Assembly: GCA_900545865.1 (NCBI GenBank)
Contig: URAN01000028.1
Span: 1-36,249, forward strand
DNA: 36,249 nt
DNA from: an uncultured Eubacteriales bacterium
Lineage (GTDB): Bacteria > Bacillota > Clostridia > Monoglobales > Monoglobaceae
Reading direction: 5' to 3'
Below, piece by piece: positions 15,705-24,031 of the stretch. Below the pieces are notes generated by a model that was not told the origin of the DNA, made no database searches, and saw nothing but the letters and a program-made list of their open reading frames with translations. The position numbers and the translations under genes are program-made. How positions within the stretch are numbered: position 1 is the first letter of the stretch; each line of letters starts with the position of its first letter.

Positions 15705-17531
15705 TTATTCAACCGTTACCGATTTTGCAAGGTTTCTCGGCTTATCTATATCCAAGCCTTTGAGCGATGCAATATAGTACGAGAAAAGCTGGAGAGGTAT
15801 TACCGCCTCGGACGGCAAGGCAAGCTCATCGCATTTCGGCAGGTATATAACGTGGTCAGCCTCGTGTTCGATGTCCGTGTGTCCTTCCTCCGCTATGGCA
15901 ATCAAGACAGCTCCGCGCGCTTTTACCTCTTTAATATTGCTGAGCATCTTATCAAAAAGCTTGTTCACGGTACAGAGTGCAACAACGACTGTTCCCTGTT
16001 CGATAAGCGCAATCGGACCATGCTTTAATTCACCTGCCGCATATGCCTCTGAATGAATATACGAAATCTCTTTCAGTTTCAGCGAGCCTTCGAGTGCCAC
16101 CGCATAATCGAGAGTTCTCCCCAAAAAGAACACATTCTTTGCGTTATAATACTGTGATGCCATATATTGAATTTGTTCTTTGTTATCGAGTATTTTCTGA
16201 ATATTCTCAGGCAACTTTTCAAGAGCGTCAAGCTTTGTCTTTAATTTCTCGTCATCTATCATATTCAACTCTTGCGCAATATAAAGTGAAAGCAGATATA
16301 TCGCCGTAACCTGAGTGCTGTATGCCTTTGTCGTCGCAACCGAAATTTCGGGGCCTGCCCATGTATAGAGAACATCGTCCGCCTCTCTGGCTATGGCGCT
16401 TCCCACCGCGTTTACTATCGCAAAGGTTCTCGACCCCAAGCGCTTTGCCTCGCGCATTGCGGCAATTGTGTCCGCTGTTTCGCCCGACTGGCTTATTACA
16501 ACGGTCAAAGTCTTGTCATCGACAATTGGGTTCATATACCTGAATTCGGACGCAACCGTAACCTCAACGGGAATACGCGTCATCGCCTCTATCACATACT
16601 TGCCGACAACGCCGACATGGTACGCACTTCCGCAGGCAACAATATAAATTTTGTTTATTCCCTTTATATACTCCGCCGTAAGTGAAATATCGTCAAGCAC
16701 AATCTTTCCATCACGGATTCTCGGCTGAACTGTGTCGCGTATAACGCGCGGCTGTTCCATTATTTCTTTGAACATAAAGTGTTCATATCCGCCTTTTTCC
16801 GCCGCCGAAATATCCCATTCAACGTGATAAGGTTCTTTTTTAATCTCTTCGCCGTCAAGATTATAAACCTTGACATTCTCGGCGTCAAGCAAAACAATCT
16901 CGTCATTTTCGAGGAAGTACACGTCTCTCGTATGTGCAAGGATTGCCGGTACATCGGATGCGATAAAGTTCTCGCCCTCGCCCAGACCGACAATAAGCGG
17001 ACTTTCTTTGCGCACGGCAACGAATGAATCGGGGTTGTCGGCACACAGGATTCCGAGAGCATACGAACCCTCTACTCTCTCAACAACCTTTGTGAGAGTC
17101 TCGACAATATCACCGTTATAATAATACTCAACGAGCTGTGCTATTACCTCTGTATCAGTTTCGGAAATAAACTCAAAGCCCTTGTTGATGAGCATCTGTC
17201 TGAGTTTCATATAATTCTCGATTATTCCGTTGTGAACGACCGCAAACCTGCCCGAACGACTGAGATGCGGATGCGAGTTTGTGTCCGACGGCTCGCCGTG
17301 GGTTGCCCAGCGCGTATGACCTATTCCCATAACGCCGCTCAACGGCTCACCGTTGTCGAGCTTTTCCTGCAAAACGGCAAGTCTGCCCTTTGATTTTTTT
17401 ATCTTGATTTCACCGTCTTGCATAACGGCGACACCGGCAGAGTCATAACCTCTGTATTCGAGCTTTGACAATCCATCCATCAGAATGGGAACCGCCTGTT
17501 TTTTTCCTACATATCCAACAATACCGCACAT
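15705..17531 (-). CDS. glmS: Glutamine:fructose-6-phosphate aminotransferase GlmS
   Basis: Makes glucosamine-6-phosphate from fructose-6-phosphate and glutamine, the first committed step towards UDP-GlcNAc and peptidoglycan. At 608 residues it is full length. It starts MCGIVGYVGK, with Cys2 the glutaminase nucleophile, has EYRGYDSAGVAV and GIGHTRWATHGEPSDTNSHP in the Ntn glutaminase domain, and two SIS sugar-isomerase domains (CGSAYHVGVVGKY, SQSGETADTIAAMR, KEISYIHSEAYAAGELKHGP). The C-terminus DKPRNLAKSVTVE is canonical. GGAGG precedes the ATG. It starts 35 bases after a glycosyltransferase gene, so it is probably co-transcribed from 18777-18805; there is no room for a glmS ribozyme directly upstream. 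Confidence 0.98.
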   Translation of the reverse strand: MCGIVGYVGKKQAVPILMDGLSKLEYRGYDSAGVAVMQDGEIKIKKSKGRLAVLQEKLDNGEPLSGVMGIGHTRWATHGEPSDTNSHPHLSRSGRFAVVHNGIIENYMKLRQMLINKGFEFISETDTEVIAQLVEYYYNGDIVETLTKVVERVEGSYALGILCADNPDSFVAVRKESPLIVGLGEGENFIASDVPAILAHTRDVYFLENDEIVLLDAENVKVYNLDGEEIKKEPYHVEWDISAAEKGGYEHFMFKEIMEQPRVIRDTVQPRIRDGKIVLDDISLTAEYIKGINKIYIVACGSAYHVGVVGKYVIEAMTRIPVEVTVASEFRYMNPIVDDKTLTVVISQSGETADTIAAMREAKRLGSRTFAIVNAVGSAIAREADDVLYTWAGPEISVATTKAYSTQVTAIYLLSLYIAQELNMIDDEKLKTKLDALEKLPENIQKILDNKEQIQYMASQYYNAKNVFFLGRTLDYAVALEGSLKLKEISYIHSEAYAAGELKHGPIALIEQGTVVVALCTVNKLFDKMLSNIKEVKARGAVLIAIAEEGHTDIEHEADHVIYLPKCDELALPSEAVIPLQLFSYYIASLKGLDIDKPRNLAKSVTVE

Positions 17532-17566
17532 ATGTGCTACCTCCTTTAAATACGGAAATACGTCCC

Positions 17567-18730
17567 TTACGCATCGCCGTGCTTTGTGTGATACCAGCCG
17601 CCGTTTGAAAGCATTCCTGCAATTCCGAGAGGAAGCCAGCTCAGTATATAAATCAATAGCCCAAAGAGGTTATACACAACCTCTTTGCTGAATTTTTTGT
17701 CTTTTATAAGCGCCGCATACGAAACAATTATTCCGCCGAAAAGATACACCAACGCCGCAGCCTTTCCGGCAAGACTGCCGAAAATACCTGTGTTTGTCAA
17801 TACGGCAAGCAAAACCACATTGTAAGCCAAAACAGCAAACGGTTCGTACCACAATGCGGAAAAAGCAGCGATTTTGCGTGCTTTAATCAGCTTTAGCGAA
17901 AACATCTTTTGTACGTCAAAAACGCCTTTTGCCCAACGCTTTCGCTGTCCTGCCGATGTTTTGAACCGTATCGGCTTTTCATCATACACAACCGCCCGTT
18001 CGGCATAACTCACTTTTACATCGCCGAGAGCAAGCATATAGGTATACTCTCTGTCCTCGGCAAGCGTTACCGTCTTAAAAGGTATTCTGTTCAGCACCTC
18101 TTTTTTTACGGCGAATCCCGTTCCGTCAAGCCGACATCCGAATCCAAGCCTGTCGAATCCTGTTTGCATTGTTCGGTTTAAAACCCAATTCCAAACCGAA
18201 TACGCGTTGCTTACCCATGACCGATTCGGATTTTGGCTGTCTATATAGCCCTGTACCGCGTCAAAGCCCTGTGAAAGCCTATCGCCAATCTCGATAAAGA
18301 AGTGTTCGTCAACCGTATTATCGGCATCAAACACCACGGCGCAATCATAAACGAATCCGCTTTTATCGACAAAATTAAACAGGTCATAAAGTGCCGCACC
18401 TTTGTTTCCGCTCGAATTTCGCCTTAAAACCCGTGCGCCGCACCTTTCGGCAATCTCCGCCGTCATATCCGTACAGCCATCTGCCGCAACGAATATGCGT
18501 ATGTTTTCACGCGGATAGTCGCACGCCCTTATACTTTTGATAAGCCGTGCTATTACCGCCTGTTCGTTATGCGCGGCAATTAAAACCGCAAACCGATAAA
18601 TCCCGTATTCGGATTTTTTATCTCTGTGTGCGGCGAACGAAAACACCGCCGTCATAAGATAACATATACCGATAATAAACACGGCAAGCAATAAAATATC
18701 CAAAAACGCCCTTGCGGCATTTAAACCCAC
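17567..18730 (-). CDS. Membrane-bound GT2-family glycosyltransferase
   Basis: Processive-type family 2 glycosyltransferase of 387 residues; acceptor and sugar unknown. One N-terminal membrane segment (about 10-32) precedes a cytoplasmic GT-A domain with AVLIAAHNEQAV, the metal/nucleotide-binding FDADN (Asp135, Asp137), the catalytic-base motif AEDREYT (Glu225, Asp226) and QRKRW (262-266), the Q-x-x-R-W motif of hyaluronan- and cellulose-synthase-like enzymes. Two to three further membrane segments follow (about 295-375). The start is a GTG with GGGGTGA close upstream; no better start is in frame. Being first in a unit with glmS suggests it uses UDP-GlcNAc or another amino sugar, but this is inference. 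Confidence 0.82.
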   Translation of the reverse strand: MGLNAARAFLDILLLAVFIIGICYLMTAVFSFAAHRDKKSEYGIYRFAVLIAAHNEQAVIARLIKSIRACDYPRENIRIFVAADGCTDMTAEIAERCGARVLRRNSSGNKGAALYDLFNFVDKSGFVYDCAVVFDADNTVDEHFFIEIGDRLSQGFDAVQGYIDSQNPNRSWVSNAYSVWNWVLNRTMQTGFDRLGFGCRLDGTGFAVKKEVLNRIPFKTVTLAEDREYTYMLALGDVKVSYAERAVVYDEKPIRFKTSAGQRKRWAKGVFDVQKMFSLKLIKARKIAAFSALWYEPFAVLAYNVVLLAVLTNTGIFGSLAGKAAALVYLFGGIIVSYAALIKDKKFSKEVVYNLFGLLIYILSWLPLGIAGMLSNGGWYHTKHGDA

Positions 18731-18776
18731 ACGCTCACCCCGGTTCGTTCATTATACGATAATGCAAACTATTAAT

Positions 18777-18805
18777 ATTATAATACAACTTTTCTTTTAT
18801 TTCAA
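18777..18805 (-). promoter_or_regulatory. SigA-type promoter of the glycosyltransferase-glmS unit
   Basis: On the minus strand TTGAAA (18805-18800), 17-base spacer, TATAAT (18782-18777). The start would be about 40 bases before the GTG at 18730. Confidence 0.7.
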
Positions 18806-18886
18806 CCCCTAAATTGTTACATTACTATAACAAATATATGAACAACCCGGTCGGTTTATTTATTTTATATTGTATTTAATCAGCAA

Positions 18887-18921
18887 GATAGGGAATTTGC
18901 ACAATCGTCAAATTCCCTATC
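18887..18921 (-). terminator. Hairpin after the amino acid ABC transporter operon
   Basis: A 12-bp perfect stem GATAGGGAATTT (18887-18898) with AAATTCCCTATC (18910-18921). The T-run on the minus strand is poor (TTGCTG), so termination may be inefficient or the hairpin may act as an mRNA-stabilising end. Confidence 0.6.
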
Positions 18922-18978
18922 CTAAACCGCGGAACGCCGCGATGCATTATTCGTATAAAATTTTATTTACGGTCGGAA

Positions 18979-19797
18979 TTATTCCTCGCTTACCGCGTAT
19001 TTAGCAGCCAACTCGTTTACCGTACCGTCCGCAATCAGCTTATCGATTGCTTCGTTTATCTTGTTCAAAAGCTCTGTGTTACCCTTTGCAACAGCGATTG
19101 CATACTGTTCATCGCCGAAAGCGTCATTATCCTCAACGACTTTAAGCTCGGGATTGTCGGCAATATACTTTTGTGCGGTTGCCTTGTCGATTACAACAAC
19201 ATCGGTTTTTCCGTTTACAAGCTCCATAATTGCATCGCTGCCCTTTTTGAAAGACTGTGACTTATATCCTAGGTCCTTAACAGCCGTCTCACCGGTGTAA
19301 CCCTGGATTACCGCGATGTTTTTGTCAGCCATATCGGACGCCTTTGCGATTGTCGAATCTTTTTTAACAATCATAACCTGTGTCGCCGTATAATAAGGCT
19401 TTGAAAAGTCAACGGTTTCTTTTCTCTCATCGGTTACAGTCATACCTGCGATAACCGCATCGAGCTGTCCGTTCTGAAGAGCAACGAGCAGAGAGTCAAA
19501 TTCCATATTGTTGATTTTCGCTTCTTTTCCGTTGCTTTCGGCAATATTCTTTGCGATTGCAATATCGATACCGTCAAACTCATCGATTAAACCGCCCTTT
19601 GCGGAAACGAACTCAAACGGAGGGAATTCGGCGTTTGTACCGAATGTGATAACACCGTCAGCCGACTTTGTTTCGGTCTTTTGTGCCGCCGAGCTATCGC
19701 CCGTCGATGCCTGTTTGTCAGCGCCGCAAGCCGCGAGTGCGCTTACCGTCAAAGCGGCAAGTGCCGCGATTGCAATACCTTTAATAAACTTTTTCAT
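18979..19797 (-). CDS. Amino acid ABC transporter substrate-binding lipoprotein
   Basis: Extracytoplasmic solute receptor for a polar amino acid ABC importer, 272 residues. The lipoprotein signal ends ALAAC with the lipidated Cys24. The type 3 periplasmic-binding-protein fold shows in ITFGTNAEFPPFEF, MEFDSLLVALQNGQLDAVIA, MTVTDERKETVDFSKPYY and the late AVAKGNTELLNKINEAIDKL. It is the last gene of a permease-ATPase-receptor operon and starts 55 bases after the ATPase gene. Glutamine, cystine or another polar amino acid could be the ligand; the sequence does not decide. Confidence 0.9.
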   Translation of the reverse strand: MKKFIKGIAIAALAALTVSALAACGADKQASTGDSSAAQKTETKSADGVITFGTNAEFPPFEFVSAKGGLIDEFDGIDIAIAKNIAESNGKEAKINNMEFDSLLVALQNGQLDAVIAGMTVTDERKETVDFSKPYYTATQVMIVKKDSTIAKASDMADKNIAVIQGYTGETAVKDLGYKSQSFKKGSDAIMELVNGKTDVVVIDKATAQKYIADNPELKVVEDNDAFGDEQYAIAVAKGNTELLNKINEAIDKLIADGTVNELAAKYAVSEE

Positions 19798-19852
19798 ATT
19801 AATTTATCTCCTTTTATTTTATAAAAATTTTAATTATTTTTCTTAAATTAAG

Positions 19853-20575
19853 TTACAGAACCTTGCTCAAAAAGCTCTTCGTTCTCTCGTTTTGAGGGTT
19901 GTCAAAAATTTGCTGCGGCGTGCCGCTTTCCAATATTTTACCCTCGTCCATAAACAATATACGTGTTCCTACCTCGCGCGCAAAGCCCATTTCGTGCGTT
20001 ACCACAACCATAGTCATTCCGCTTTGAGCAAGCCCCTTGATTACGTCGAGAACCTCGCCGACCATCTCGGGGTCAAGAGCCGATGTCGGCTCGTCAAAGA
20101 GCATTATCTCGGGTTCCATCGCCAAAGCGCGCGCAATCGCAACCCTCTGTTTCTGTCCGCCCGAAAGCTGTGCCGGATATGCATCCGCCTTGTCGGCGAG
20201 TCCGACCATCTTTAAAAGCTCTCTGCCGCGCTCTTGTGCCTTTTCTTTTGTCATCTTTTTAAGCAGGACAGGCGCAAGCGTAATATTCTTTAAGATATTC
20301 AAATGCGCAAAAAGGTTGAAATGCTGAAAAACCATACCTGTTTTCTGGCGTATTTTATTAACGTCAACACCCTTTTGAGTGATAACCTCACCGTCAATCG
20401 ATATTTCGCCCTCTGTCGGGACTTCAAGCAGGTTAAGGCATCGCAAGAACGTACTTTTACCCGAACCCGATGGTCCTATCACAACAACGACCTCGCCGTG
20501 AGAGATATGTTCGTCAATGCCTTTGAGAACCTCTAAGCCGCTGAAACTTTTATGAAGATTTTTTACGTTAATCAA
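19853..20575 (-). CDS. Amino acid ABC transporter ATP-binding protein
   Basis: GlnQ/HisP-type ATPase of 240 residues that powers the importer. Walker A GPSGSGKST is at 34-42, then the Q-loop QKTGMVFQHFNLF, signature LSGGQKQRVAIARAL, Walker B IMLFDEPTSALDPE and the H-loop VVVTHEMGFAREVG. It begins 12 bases after the permease stop and is followed by the substrate-binding lipoprotein gene. Full length. Confidence 0.95.
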   Translation of the reverse strand: MINVKNLHKSFSGLEVLKGIDEHISHGEVVVVIGPSGSGKSTFLRCLNLLEVPTEGEISIDGEVITQKGVDVNKIRQKTGMVFQHFNLFAHLNILKNITLAPVLLKKMTKEKAQERGRELLKMVGLADKADAYPAQLSGGQKQRVAIARALAMEPEIMLFDEPTSALDPEMVGEVLDVIKGLAQSGMTMVVVTHEMGFAREVGTRILFMDEGKILESGTPQQIFDNPQNERTKSFLSKVL

Positions 20576-20587
20576 AGCGACCCCTCC

Positions 20588-21286
20588 CTATCTTACATCA
20601 GATTTTCTGAGAGATTTTTCTATTACTCCCAAAAGAACAGTCAAAAACTTAATTATAACGAAATATATTACCGCAGTACCGATAAGCGGCATAAACGCGA
20701 TAAAAGTCGAGCTTTTTATAAAATCGCCGGCTTTTTGTATGTCCATAAGACCCACATATCCGACAATCGCCGTTTCTTTGATAAGTACGATAAATTCGTT
20801 GCACAATGCCGGGAATATGTTCTTTATTGCCTGGGGAATGATTATCCTTGACATTGTTTGAAATGACGAAAGCCCGAGCGAACGCCCCGCCTCTGTCTGA
20901 CCCTTGTCGATAGACAAGATTCCGGCACGGATTATCTCCGAAACATATGCGCCCGAATTTATACCGAATGCAATCGCCGCAATTATCCATTTTTCCCACG
21001 AAACCGACGCGAATATAACAAAGTATATAATCATCAGCTGTGTAACGGACGGGGTTCCGCGGATAATATCGGTATAAACCTTTCCGATAAGCCGAATTGG
21101 CTTACGCTTTGAAAGACTGCAAAACGCGATAACAATACCTATTAAAATACCGAGTATGACGGCAAGCAGCGAAACTTTTAGCGTTACGCCGATACCGCTG
21201 AGTAAAAGGGTGTATCTGTCCTCTCTTATAAAACACTTATAAAAGTTTGACACAAGCCCCTCCCACCATTGAGAAAATCCGTTCAT
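20588..21286 (-). CDS. Amino acid ABC transporter permease
   Basis: Membrane subunit of the HisM/GlnP type, 232 residues with the start used here. I chose the ATG at 21286 because GGAG lies 6 bases upstream; longer in-frame starts at 21298 and 21319 have poorer sites. Several membrane segments are evident, and the EAA loop that contacts the ATPase is seen in EAGRSLGLSSFQTMSRIIIPQAI. The early TLLLSGIGVTLKVSLLAVILG block is typical of the His/Glu/Gln/Arg/opine permease family. First gene of the three-gene operon, behind the promoter at 21367-21395. Confidence 0.93.
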   Translation of the reverse strand: MNGFSQWWEGLVSNFYKCFIREDRYTLLLSGIGVTLKVSLLAVILGILIGIVIAFCSLSKRKPIRLIGKVYTDIIRGTPSVTQLMIIYFVIFASVSWEKWIIAAIAFGINSGAYVSEIIRAGILSIDKGQTEAGRSLGLSSFQTMSRIIIPQAIKNIFPALCNEFIVLIKETAIVGYVGLMDIQKAGDFIKSSTFIAFMPLIGTAVIYFVIIKFLTVLLGVIEKSLRKSDVR

Positions 21287-21366
21287 AATAATCTCCATTC
21301 CGCCGCCCTGTGTCGGCACAAAAGTAAATTAATATAGAGCCTTTATAAAACTACTAAATAAAGTAT

Positions 21367-21395
21367 ATAATATCATAGTTTTTCCCATATTGCAA
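21367..21395 (-). promoter_or_regulatory. SigA-type promoter of the amino acid ABC operon
   Basis: On the minus strand TTGCAA (21395-21390), 17-base spacer, TATTAT (21372-21367). The leader is about 75 bases. I see no T-box or riboswitch in it. Confidence 0.65.
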
Positions 21396-21534
21396 GAGAA
21401 TTTTTTAAAATTGTTAAAAAAATATTAATATTTTACAGAAAAATTACCCCCTGCGCATATAATCTCCGTAATTTTGCAGATTAATATTCGCCGAGGGCAT
21501 ATACACAAACGCTTTTGGCGTGCATTTGTATTAT

Positions 21535-22665
21535 CTAAATTCTTTGTCCGAGAACACCGATTCTCTCGGCTTTGAACCGAGCGTATTCGTCATTTTCTAT
21601 CGCTGTTCGGATTTGCGACATAAGGTTGTTGTAAAAATACAGATTGTGAATAACCGAAAGCCGCATCGCAAGCATTTCTTTTGCCTTAAAAAGATGCCTG
21701 ATATATGCGCGGCTGAAGCTTTGACACACGGGACAATCACAGTTCTCGTCCATCGGTCTGTCGTCACGCTCATACTTGGCGTTCCACATATTCATAATTC
21801 CGCCCGATGTAAACATCGTTCCGTGGCGCGCGTTTCGGCTCGGCATTACACAGTCAAAAAAGTCAATGCCGCGGTCAACCGCCTCAAGTATGTTCACGGG
21901 CGTTCCGACACCCATAAGATACCTCGGCTTGTCAACGGGCATAAACGGCTCGACCGCCTCAATCACGCGATACATCTCCTCGGTGCTCTCGCCGACAGCA
22001 AGTCCGCCTATCGCATATCCGTCCGCGTTCATATCGGCAATCCTTTTCATATGTTCGATTCGTATATCATCATATGTTCCGCCCTGATTTATCCCAAACA
22101 AAAGCTGATTTTTGTTTATCGTTCCGTCAAGGGAATTCAGACGCTTCATCTCTTTGATACAGCGCTCTAACCAGCGAGCCGTGCGCATTGATGATTGCTG
22201 TGCATAATCGCGTTCGCACGGGTTCTCGATACACTCGTCAAACGCCATGGCAATCGTTGACGCAAGGTTCGATTGGATTTGCATACTCTCCTCGGGACCC
22301 ATAAATATTTTGCGCCCGTCTATGTGTGACGAAAAGTACACACCCTCCTCCTTTATATTGCGCAGCTTAGCAAGCGAAAATACCTGAAAACCGCCGCTGT
22401 CGGTCAGAATCGGCGCGTCCCAGTTCATAAATTTGTGCAAGCCGCCCATATCGCGGACAACCTCGTCACCGGGGCGCAAATGCAGGTGATATGTGTTCGA
22501 AAGCTCAACCTGACATCCTATTTTTTTAAGCTCGGGCGCGGAAACCGCTCCCTTTATCGCTGCCGCCGTTCCCACGTTCATAAAAACAGGGGTCTGTATC
22601 GTTCCGTGGACGGTTTCAAACTCGCCGCGGCGCGCACAGCCGCATTTTTTTATTAATTTAAACAT
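21535..22665 (-). CDS. tgt: tRNA-guanine transglycosylase
   Basis: Exchanges guanine-34 of GUN-anticodon tRNAs for the queuosine precursor preQ1. The 376-residue protein is full length. It has LSNTYHLHLRPGDEVV, TDSGGFQVFSLAKLR with the catalytic aspartate, GGLAVGESTEEMY, the second active-site block FFDCVMPSRNARHG, and the zinc site CDCPVC followed by a distant Cys/His (HLFKAKEMLAMRLSVIHN). AAGGAGAG precedes the ATG. It lies 18 bases after queA, the enzyme acting on its product, so the two form a queuosine unit. No preQ1 riboswitch is seen in front of the pair. Confidence 0.97.
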   Translation of the reverse strand: MFKLIKKCGCARRGEFETVHGTIQTPVFMNVGTAAAIKGAVSAPELKKIGCQVELSNTYHLHLRPGDEVVRDMGGLHKFMNWDAPILTDSGGFQVFSLAKLRNIKEEGVYFSSHIDGRKIFMGPEESMQIQSNLASTIAMAFDECIENPCERDYAQQSSMRTARWLERCIKEMKRLNSLDGTINKNQLLFGINQGGTYDDIRIEHMKRIADMNADGYAIGGLAVGESTEEMYRVIEAVEPFMPVDKPRYLMGVGTPVNILEAVDRGIDFFDCVMPSRNARHGTMFTSGGIMNMWNAKYERDDRPMDENCDCPVCQSFSRAYIRHLFKAKEMLAMRLSVIHNLYFYNNLMSQIRTAIENDEYARFKAERIGVLGQRI

Positions 22666-22683
22666 TATTGCTCTCCTTAGCGT

Positions 22684-23709
22684 TTATTCAATCAGCATCG
22701 CATCGCCGAAGCTGAAAAATCTATATTTTTCCCGTACGGCGGTGTTGTATGCCTTAAATATATTCTCTTTTCCCGCAAGCGCGGACACAAGCATCACAAG
22801 CGTTGATTCGGGCAGGTGGAAGTTCGTTATAAGTGCGTCAACCGCCTTGAACTTATATCCCGGATAAATAAATATGCTTGTCTCGCCCGATGCGGCATGC
22901 ATTCGACCGTCATCGTCCGCCACCGTTTCAAGAGTTCTGACCGAGGTCGTTCCGACCGCAATTATCCGTCCGCCGCGTTCTCGCGTTCTGTTTATCTTTT
23001 CGGCGGTCTCCGGCGAAACCTGATAGAATTCGCTGTGCATTATATGCTCCTCGACATTATCGACCGATACGGGGCGGAATGTCCCCAAACCGACGTGCAA
23101 AGTGAGATACGCCGTTTCAACGCCCATATTCTCTATCTTTTTAAGCAATTCCTTTGTGAAATGCAAGCCTGCCGTTGGTGCCGCCGCCGAGCCCTCTATC
23201 TTTGAATAGACGGTCTGATACCGCTCTTTGTCGCTTAATTTTTCCTTGATATAAGGCGGTAGGGGCATCTCACCGAGCTTGTCGAGGATTTCTTCCCATA
23301 CTCCGTCATACTCAAATCTGACGATACGGTTGCCGTCCTCTATTACCTCTAAAACCTCGGCACGCAAAAGTCCGCCGCCGAATTCAAAGCGGCTGCCGGG
23401 TTTTGCTTTCTTTCCGGGTCTTAGGATTACCTCCCACTTATCGAGTTCAAGACGCTTTAAAAGCAGGAATTCAATCTTTCCGCCCGTTCCCTCTTTACAT
23501 CCGTAAAGCCGCGCCGGGATAACCCTTGTGTTGTTCATAACAAGACAGTCACCCGGTTTGAGATGGGCGGGTATATCATAAAAATGCTCATGCGAAATTT
23601 CGCCGCTTTCTTTGTTCAATACCAAAAGCCTTGACGCGGAACGGTCGGTAAGCGGCGTTTGCGCTATCAGCTCCGGCGGAAGGTCATAATAAAAATCCTT
23701 TGTTGTCAT
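22684..23709 (-). CDS. queA: S-adenosylmethionine:tRNA ribosyltransferase-isomerase QueA
   Basis: Transfers and isomerises the ribosyl group of AdoMet onto preQ1 in tRNA to give epoxyqueuosine. I start at the ATG at 23709 (341 residues, MTTKDFYYDLPPELIAQTP), the usual N-terminus; the GTG at 23742 lies upstream of the AAAGGAG and cannot use it. Spacing from AAAGGAG is long (14 bases). Conserved blocks include MNNTRVIPARLYG, EFLLLKRLE, AAPTAGLHFTKELL, LTLHVGLGTFRPV, GTTSVRTLE and TNFHLPESTLVMLVSA. First gene of queA-tgt. A good TATAAT lies at 23756-23751 on the minus strand, but no -35 at the right distance is convincing. Confidence 0.97.
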   Translation of the reverse strand: MTTKDFYYDLPPELIAQTPLTDRSASRLLVLNKESGEISHEHFYDIPAHLKPGDCLVMNNTRVIPARLYGCKEGTGGKIEFLLLKRLELDKWEVILRPGKKAKPGSRFEFGGGLLRAEVLEVIEDGNRIVRFEYDGVWEEILDKLGEMPLPPYIKEKLSDKERYQTVYSKIEGSAAAPTAGLHFTKELLKKIENMGVETAYLTLHVGLGTFRPVSVDNVEEHIMHSEFYQVSPETAEKINRTRERGGRIIAVGTTSVRTLETVADDDGRMHAASGETSIFIYPGYKFKAVDALITNFHLPESTLVMLVSALAGKENIFKAYNTAVREKYRFFSFGDAMLIE

Positions 23710-24031
23710 TTTCGTTTCCGATTCTCCTTTGGTTATTATCACAGGCGAATATTATACGCCGCTTTTGTTATATTAAAATCAAATTAATTTTGTTCGTTGC
23801 GTTTGTTCAGCATAATTTATGCCGTTTGTTCATTTGTACTTGGGACGTCGAGGTCGCAGATTGCCGGTGGCAATCGTTTTGCGGTTTGACCGAGTCGGCA
23901 GACGAGAACCGTCCTCTCCATCGTCAAATTTTCGGGTACACTCCTCATTTTTCGTGAACCTTATATTTTTTGTATACATCTCGTTTGATAAATCCACCGC
24001 TGAACGATTTAGAACCATTCCCTACATCTTA
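23710..24031. repeat. Gene-free gap with second copy of the dispersed repeat
   Basis: A 322-base gap between the queA start and the end of the SpoIID-like gene. It holds the queA ribosome-binding site and -10 element, the exact second copy (23810-23831) of the 22-base repeat at 15553-15574, and GGGACGTC (23842-23849), also found in copy 1 at 15445-15452. The remainder looks like a decayed form of the copy 1 element. I see no gene and no clear terminator. Confidence 0.55.

Noticed and set aside
17532..17566. Possible glmS ribozyme upstream of glmS
   Set aside because: The space is only 35 bases and the preceding sequence is coding; no ribozyme core can be recognised.
21520..22170. 216-codon plus-strand frame opposite tgt
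   Set aside because: Antisense to a full-length conserved tgt; no ribosome-binding site or family features.
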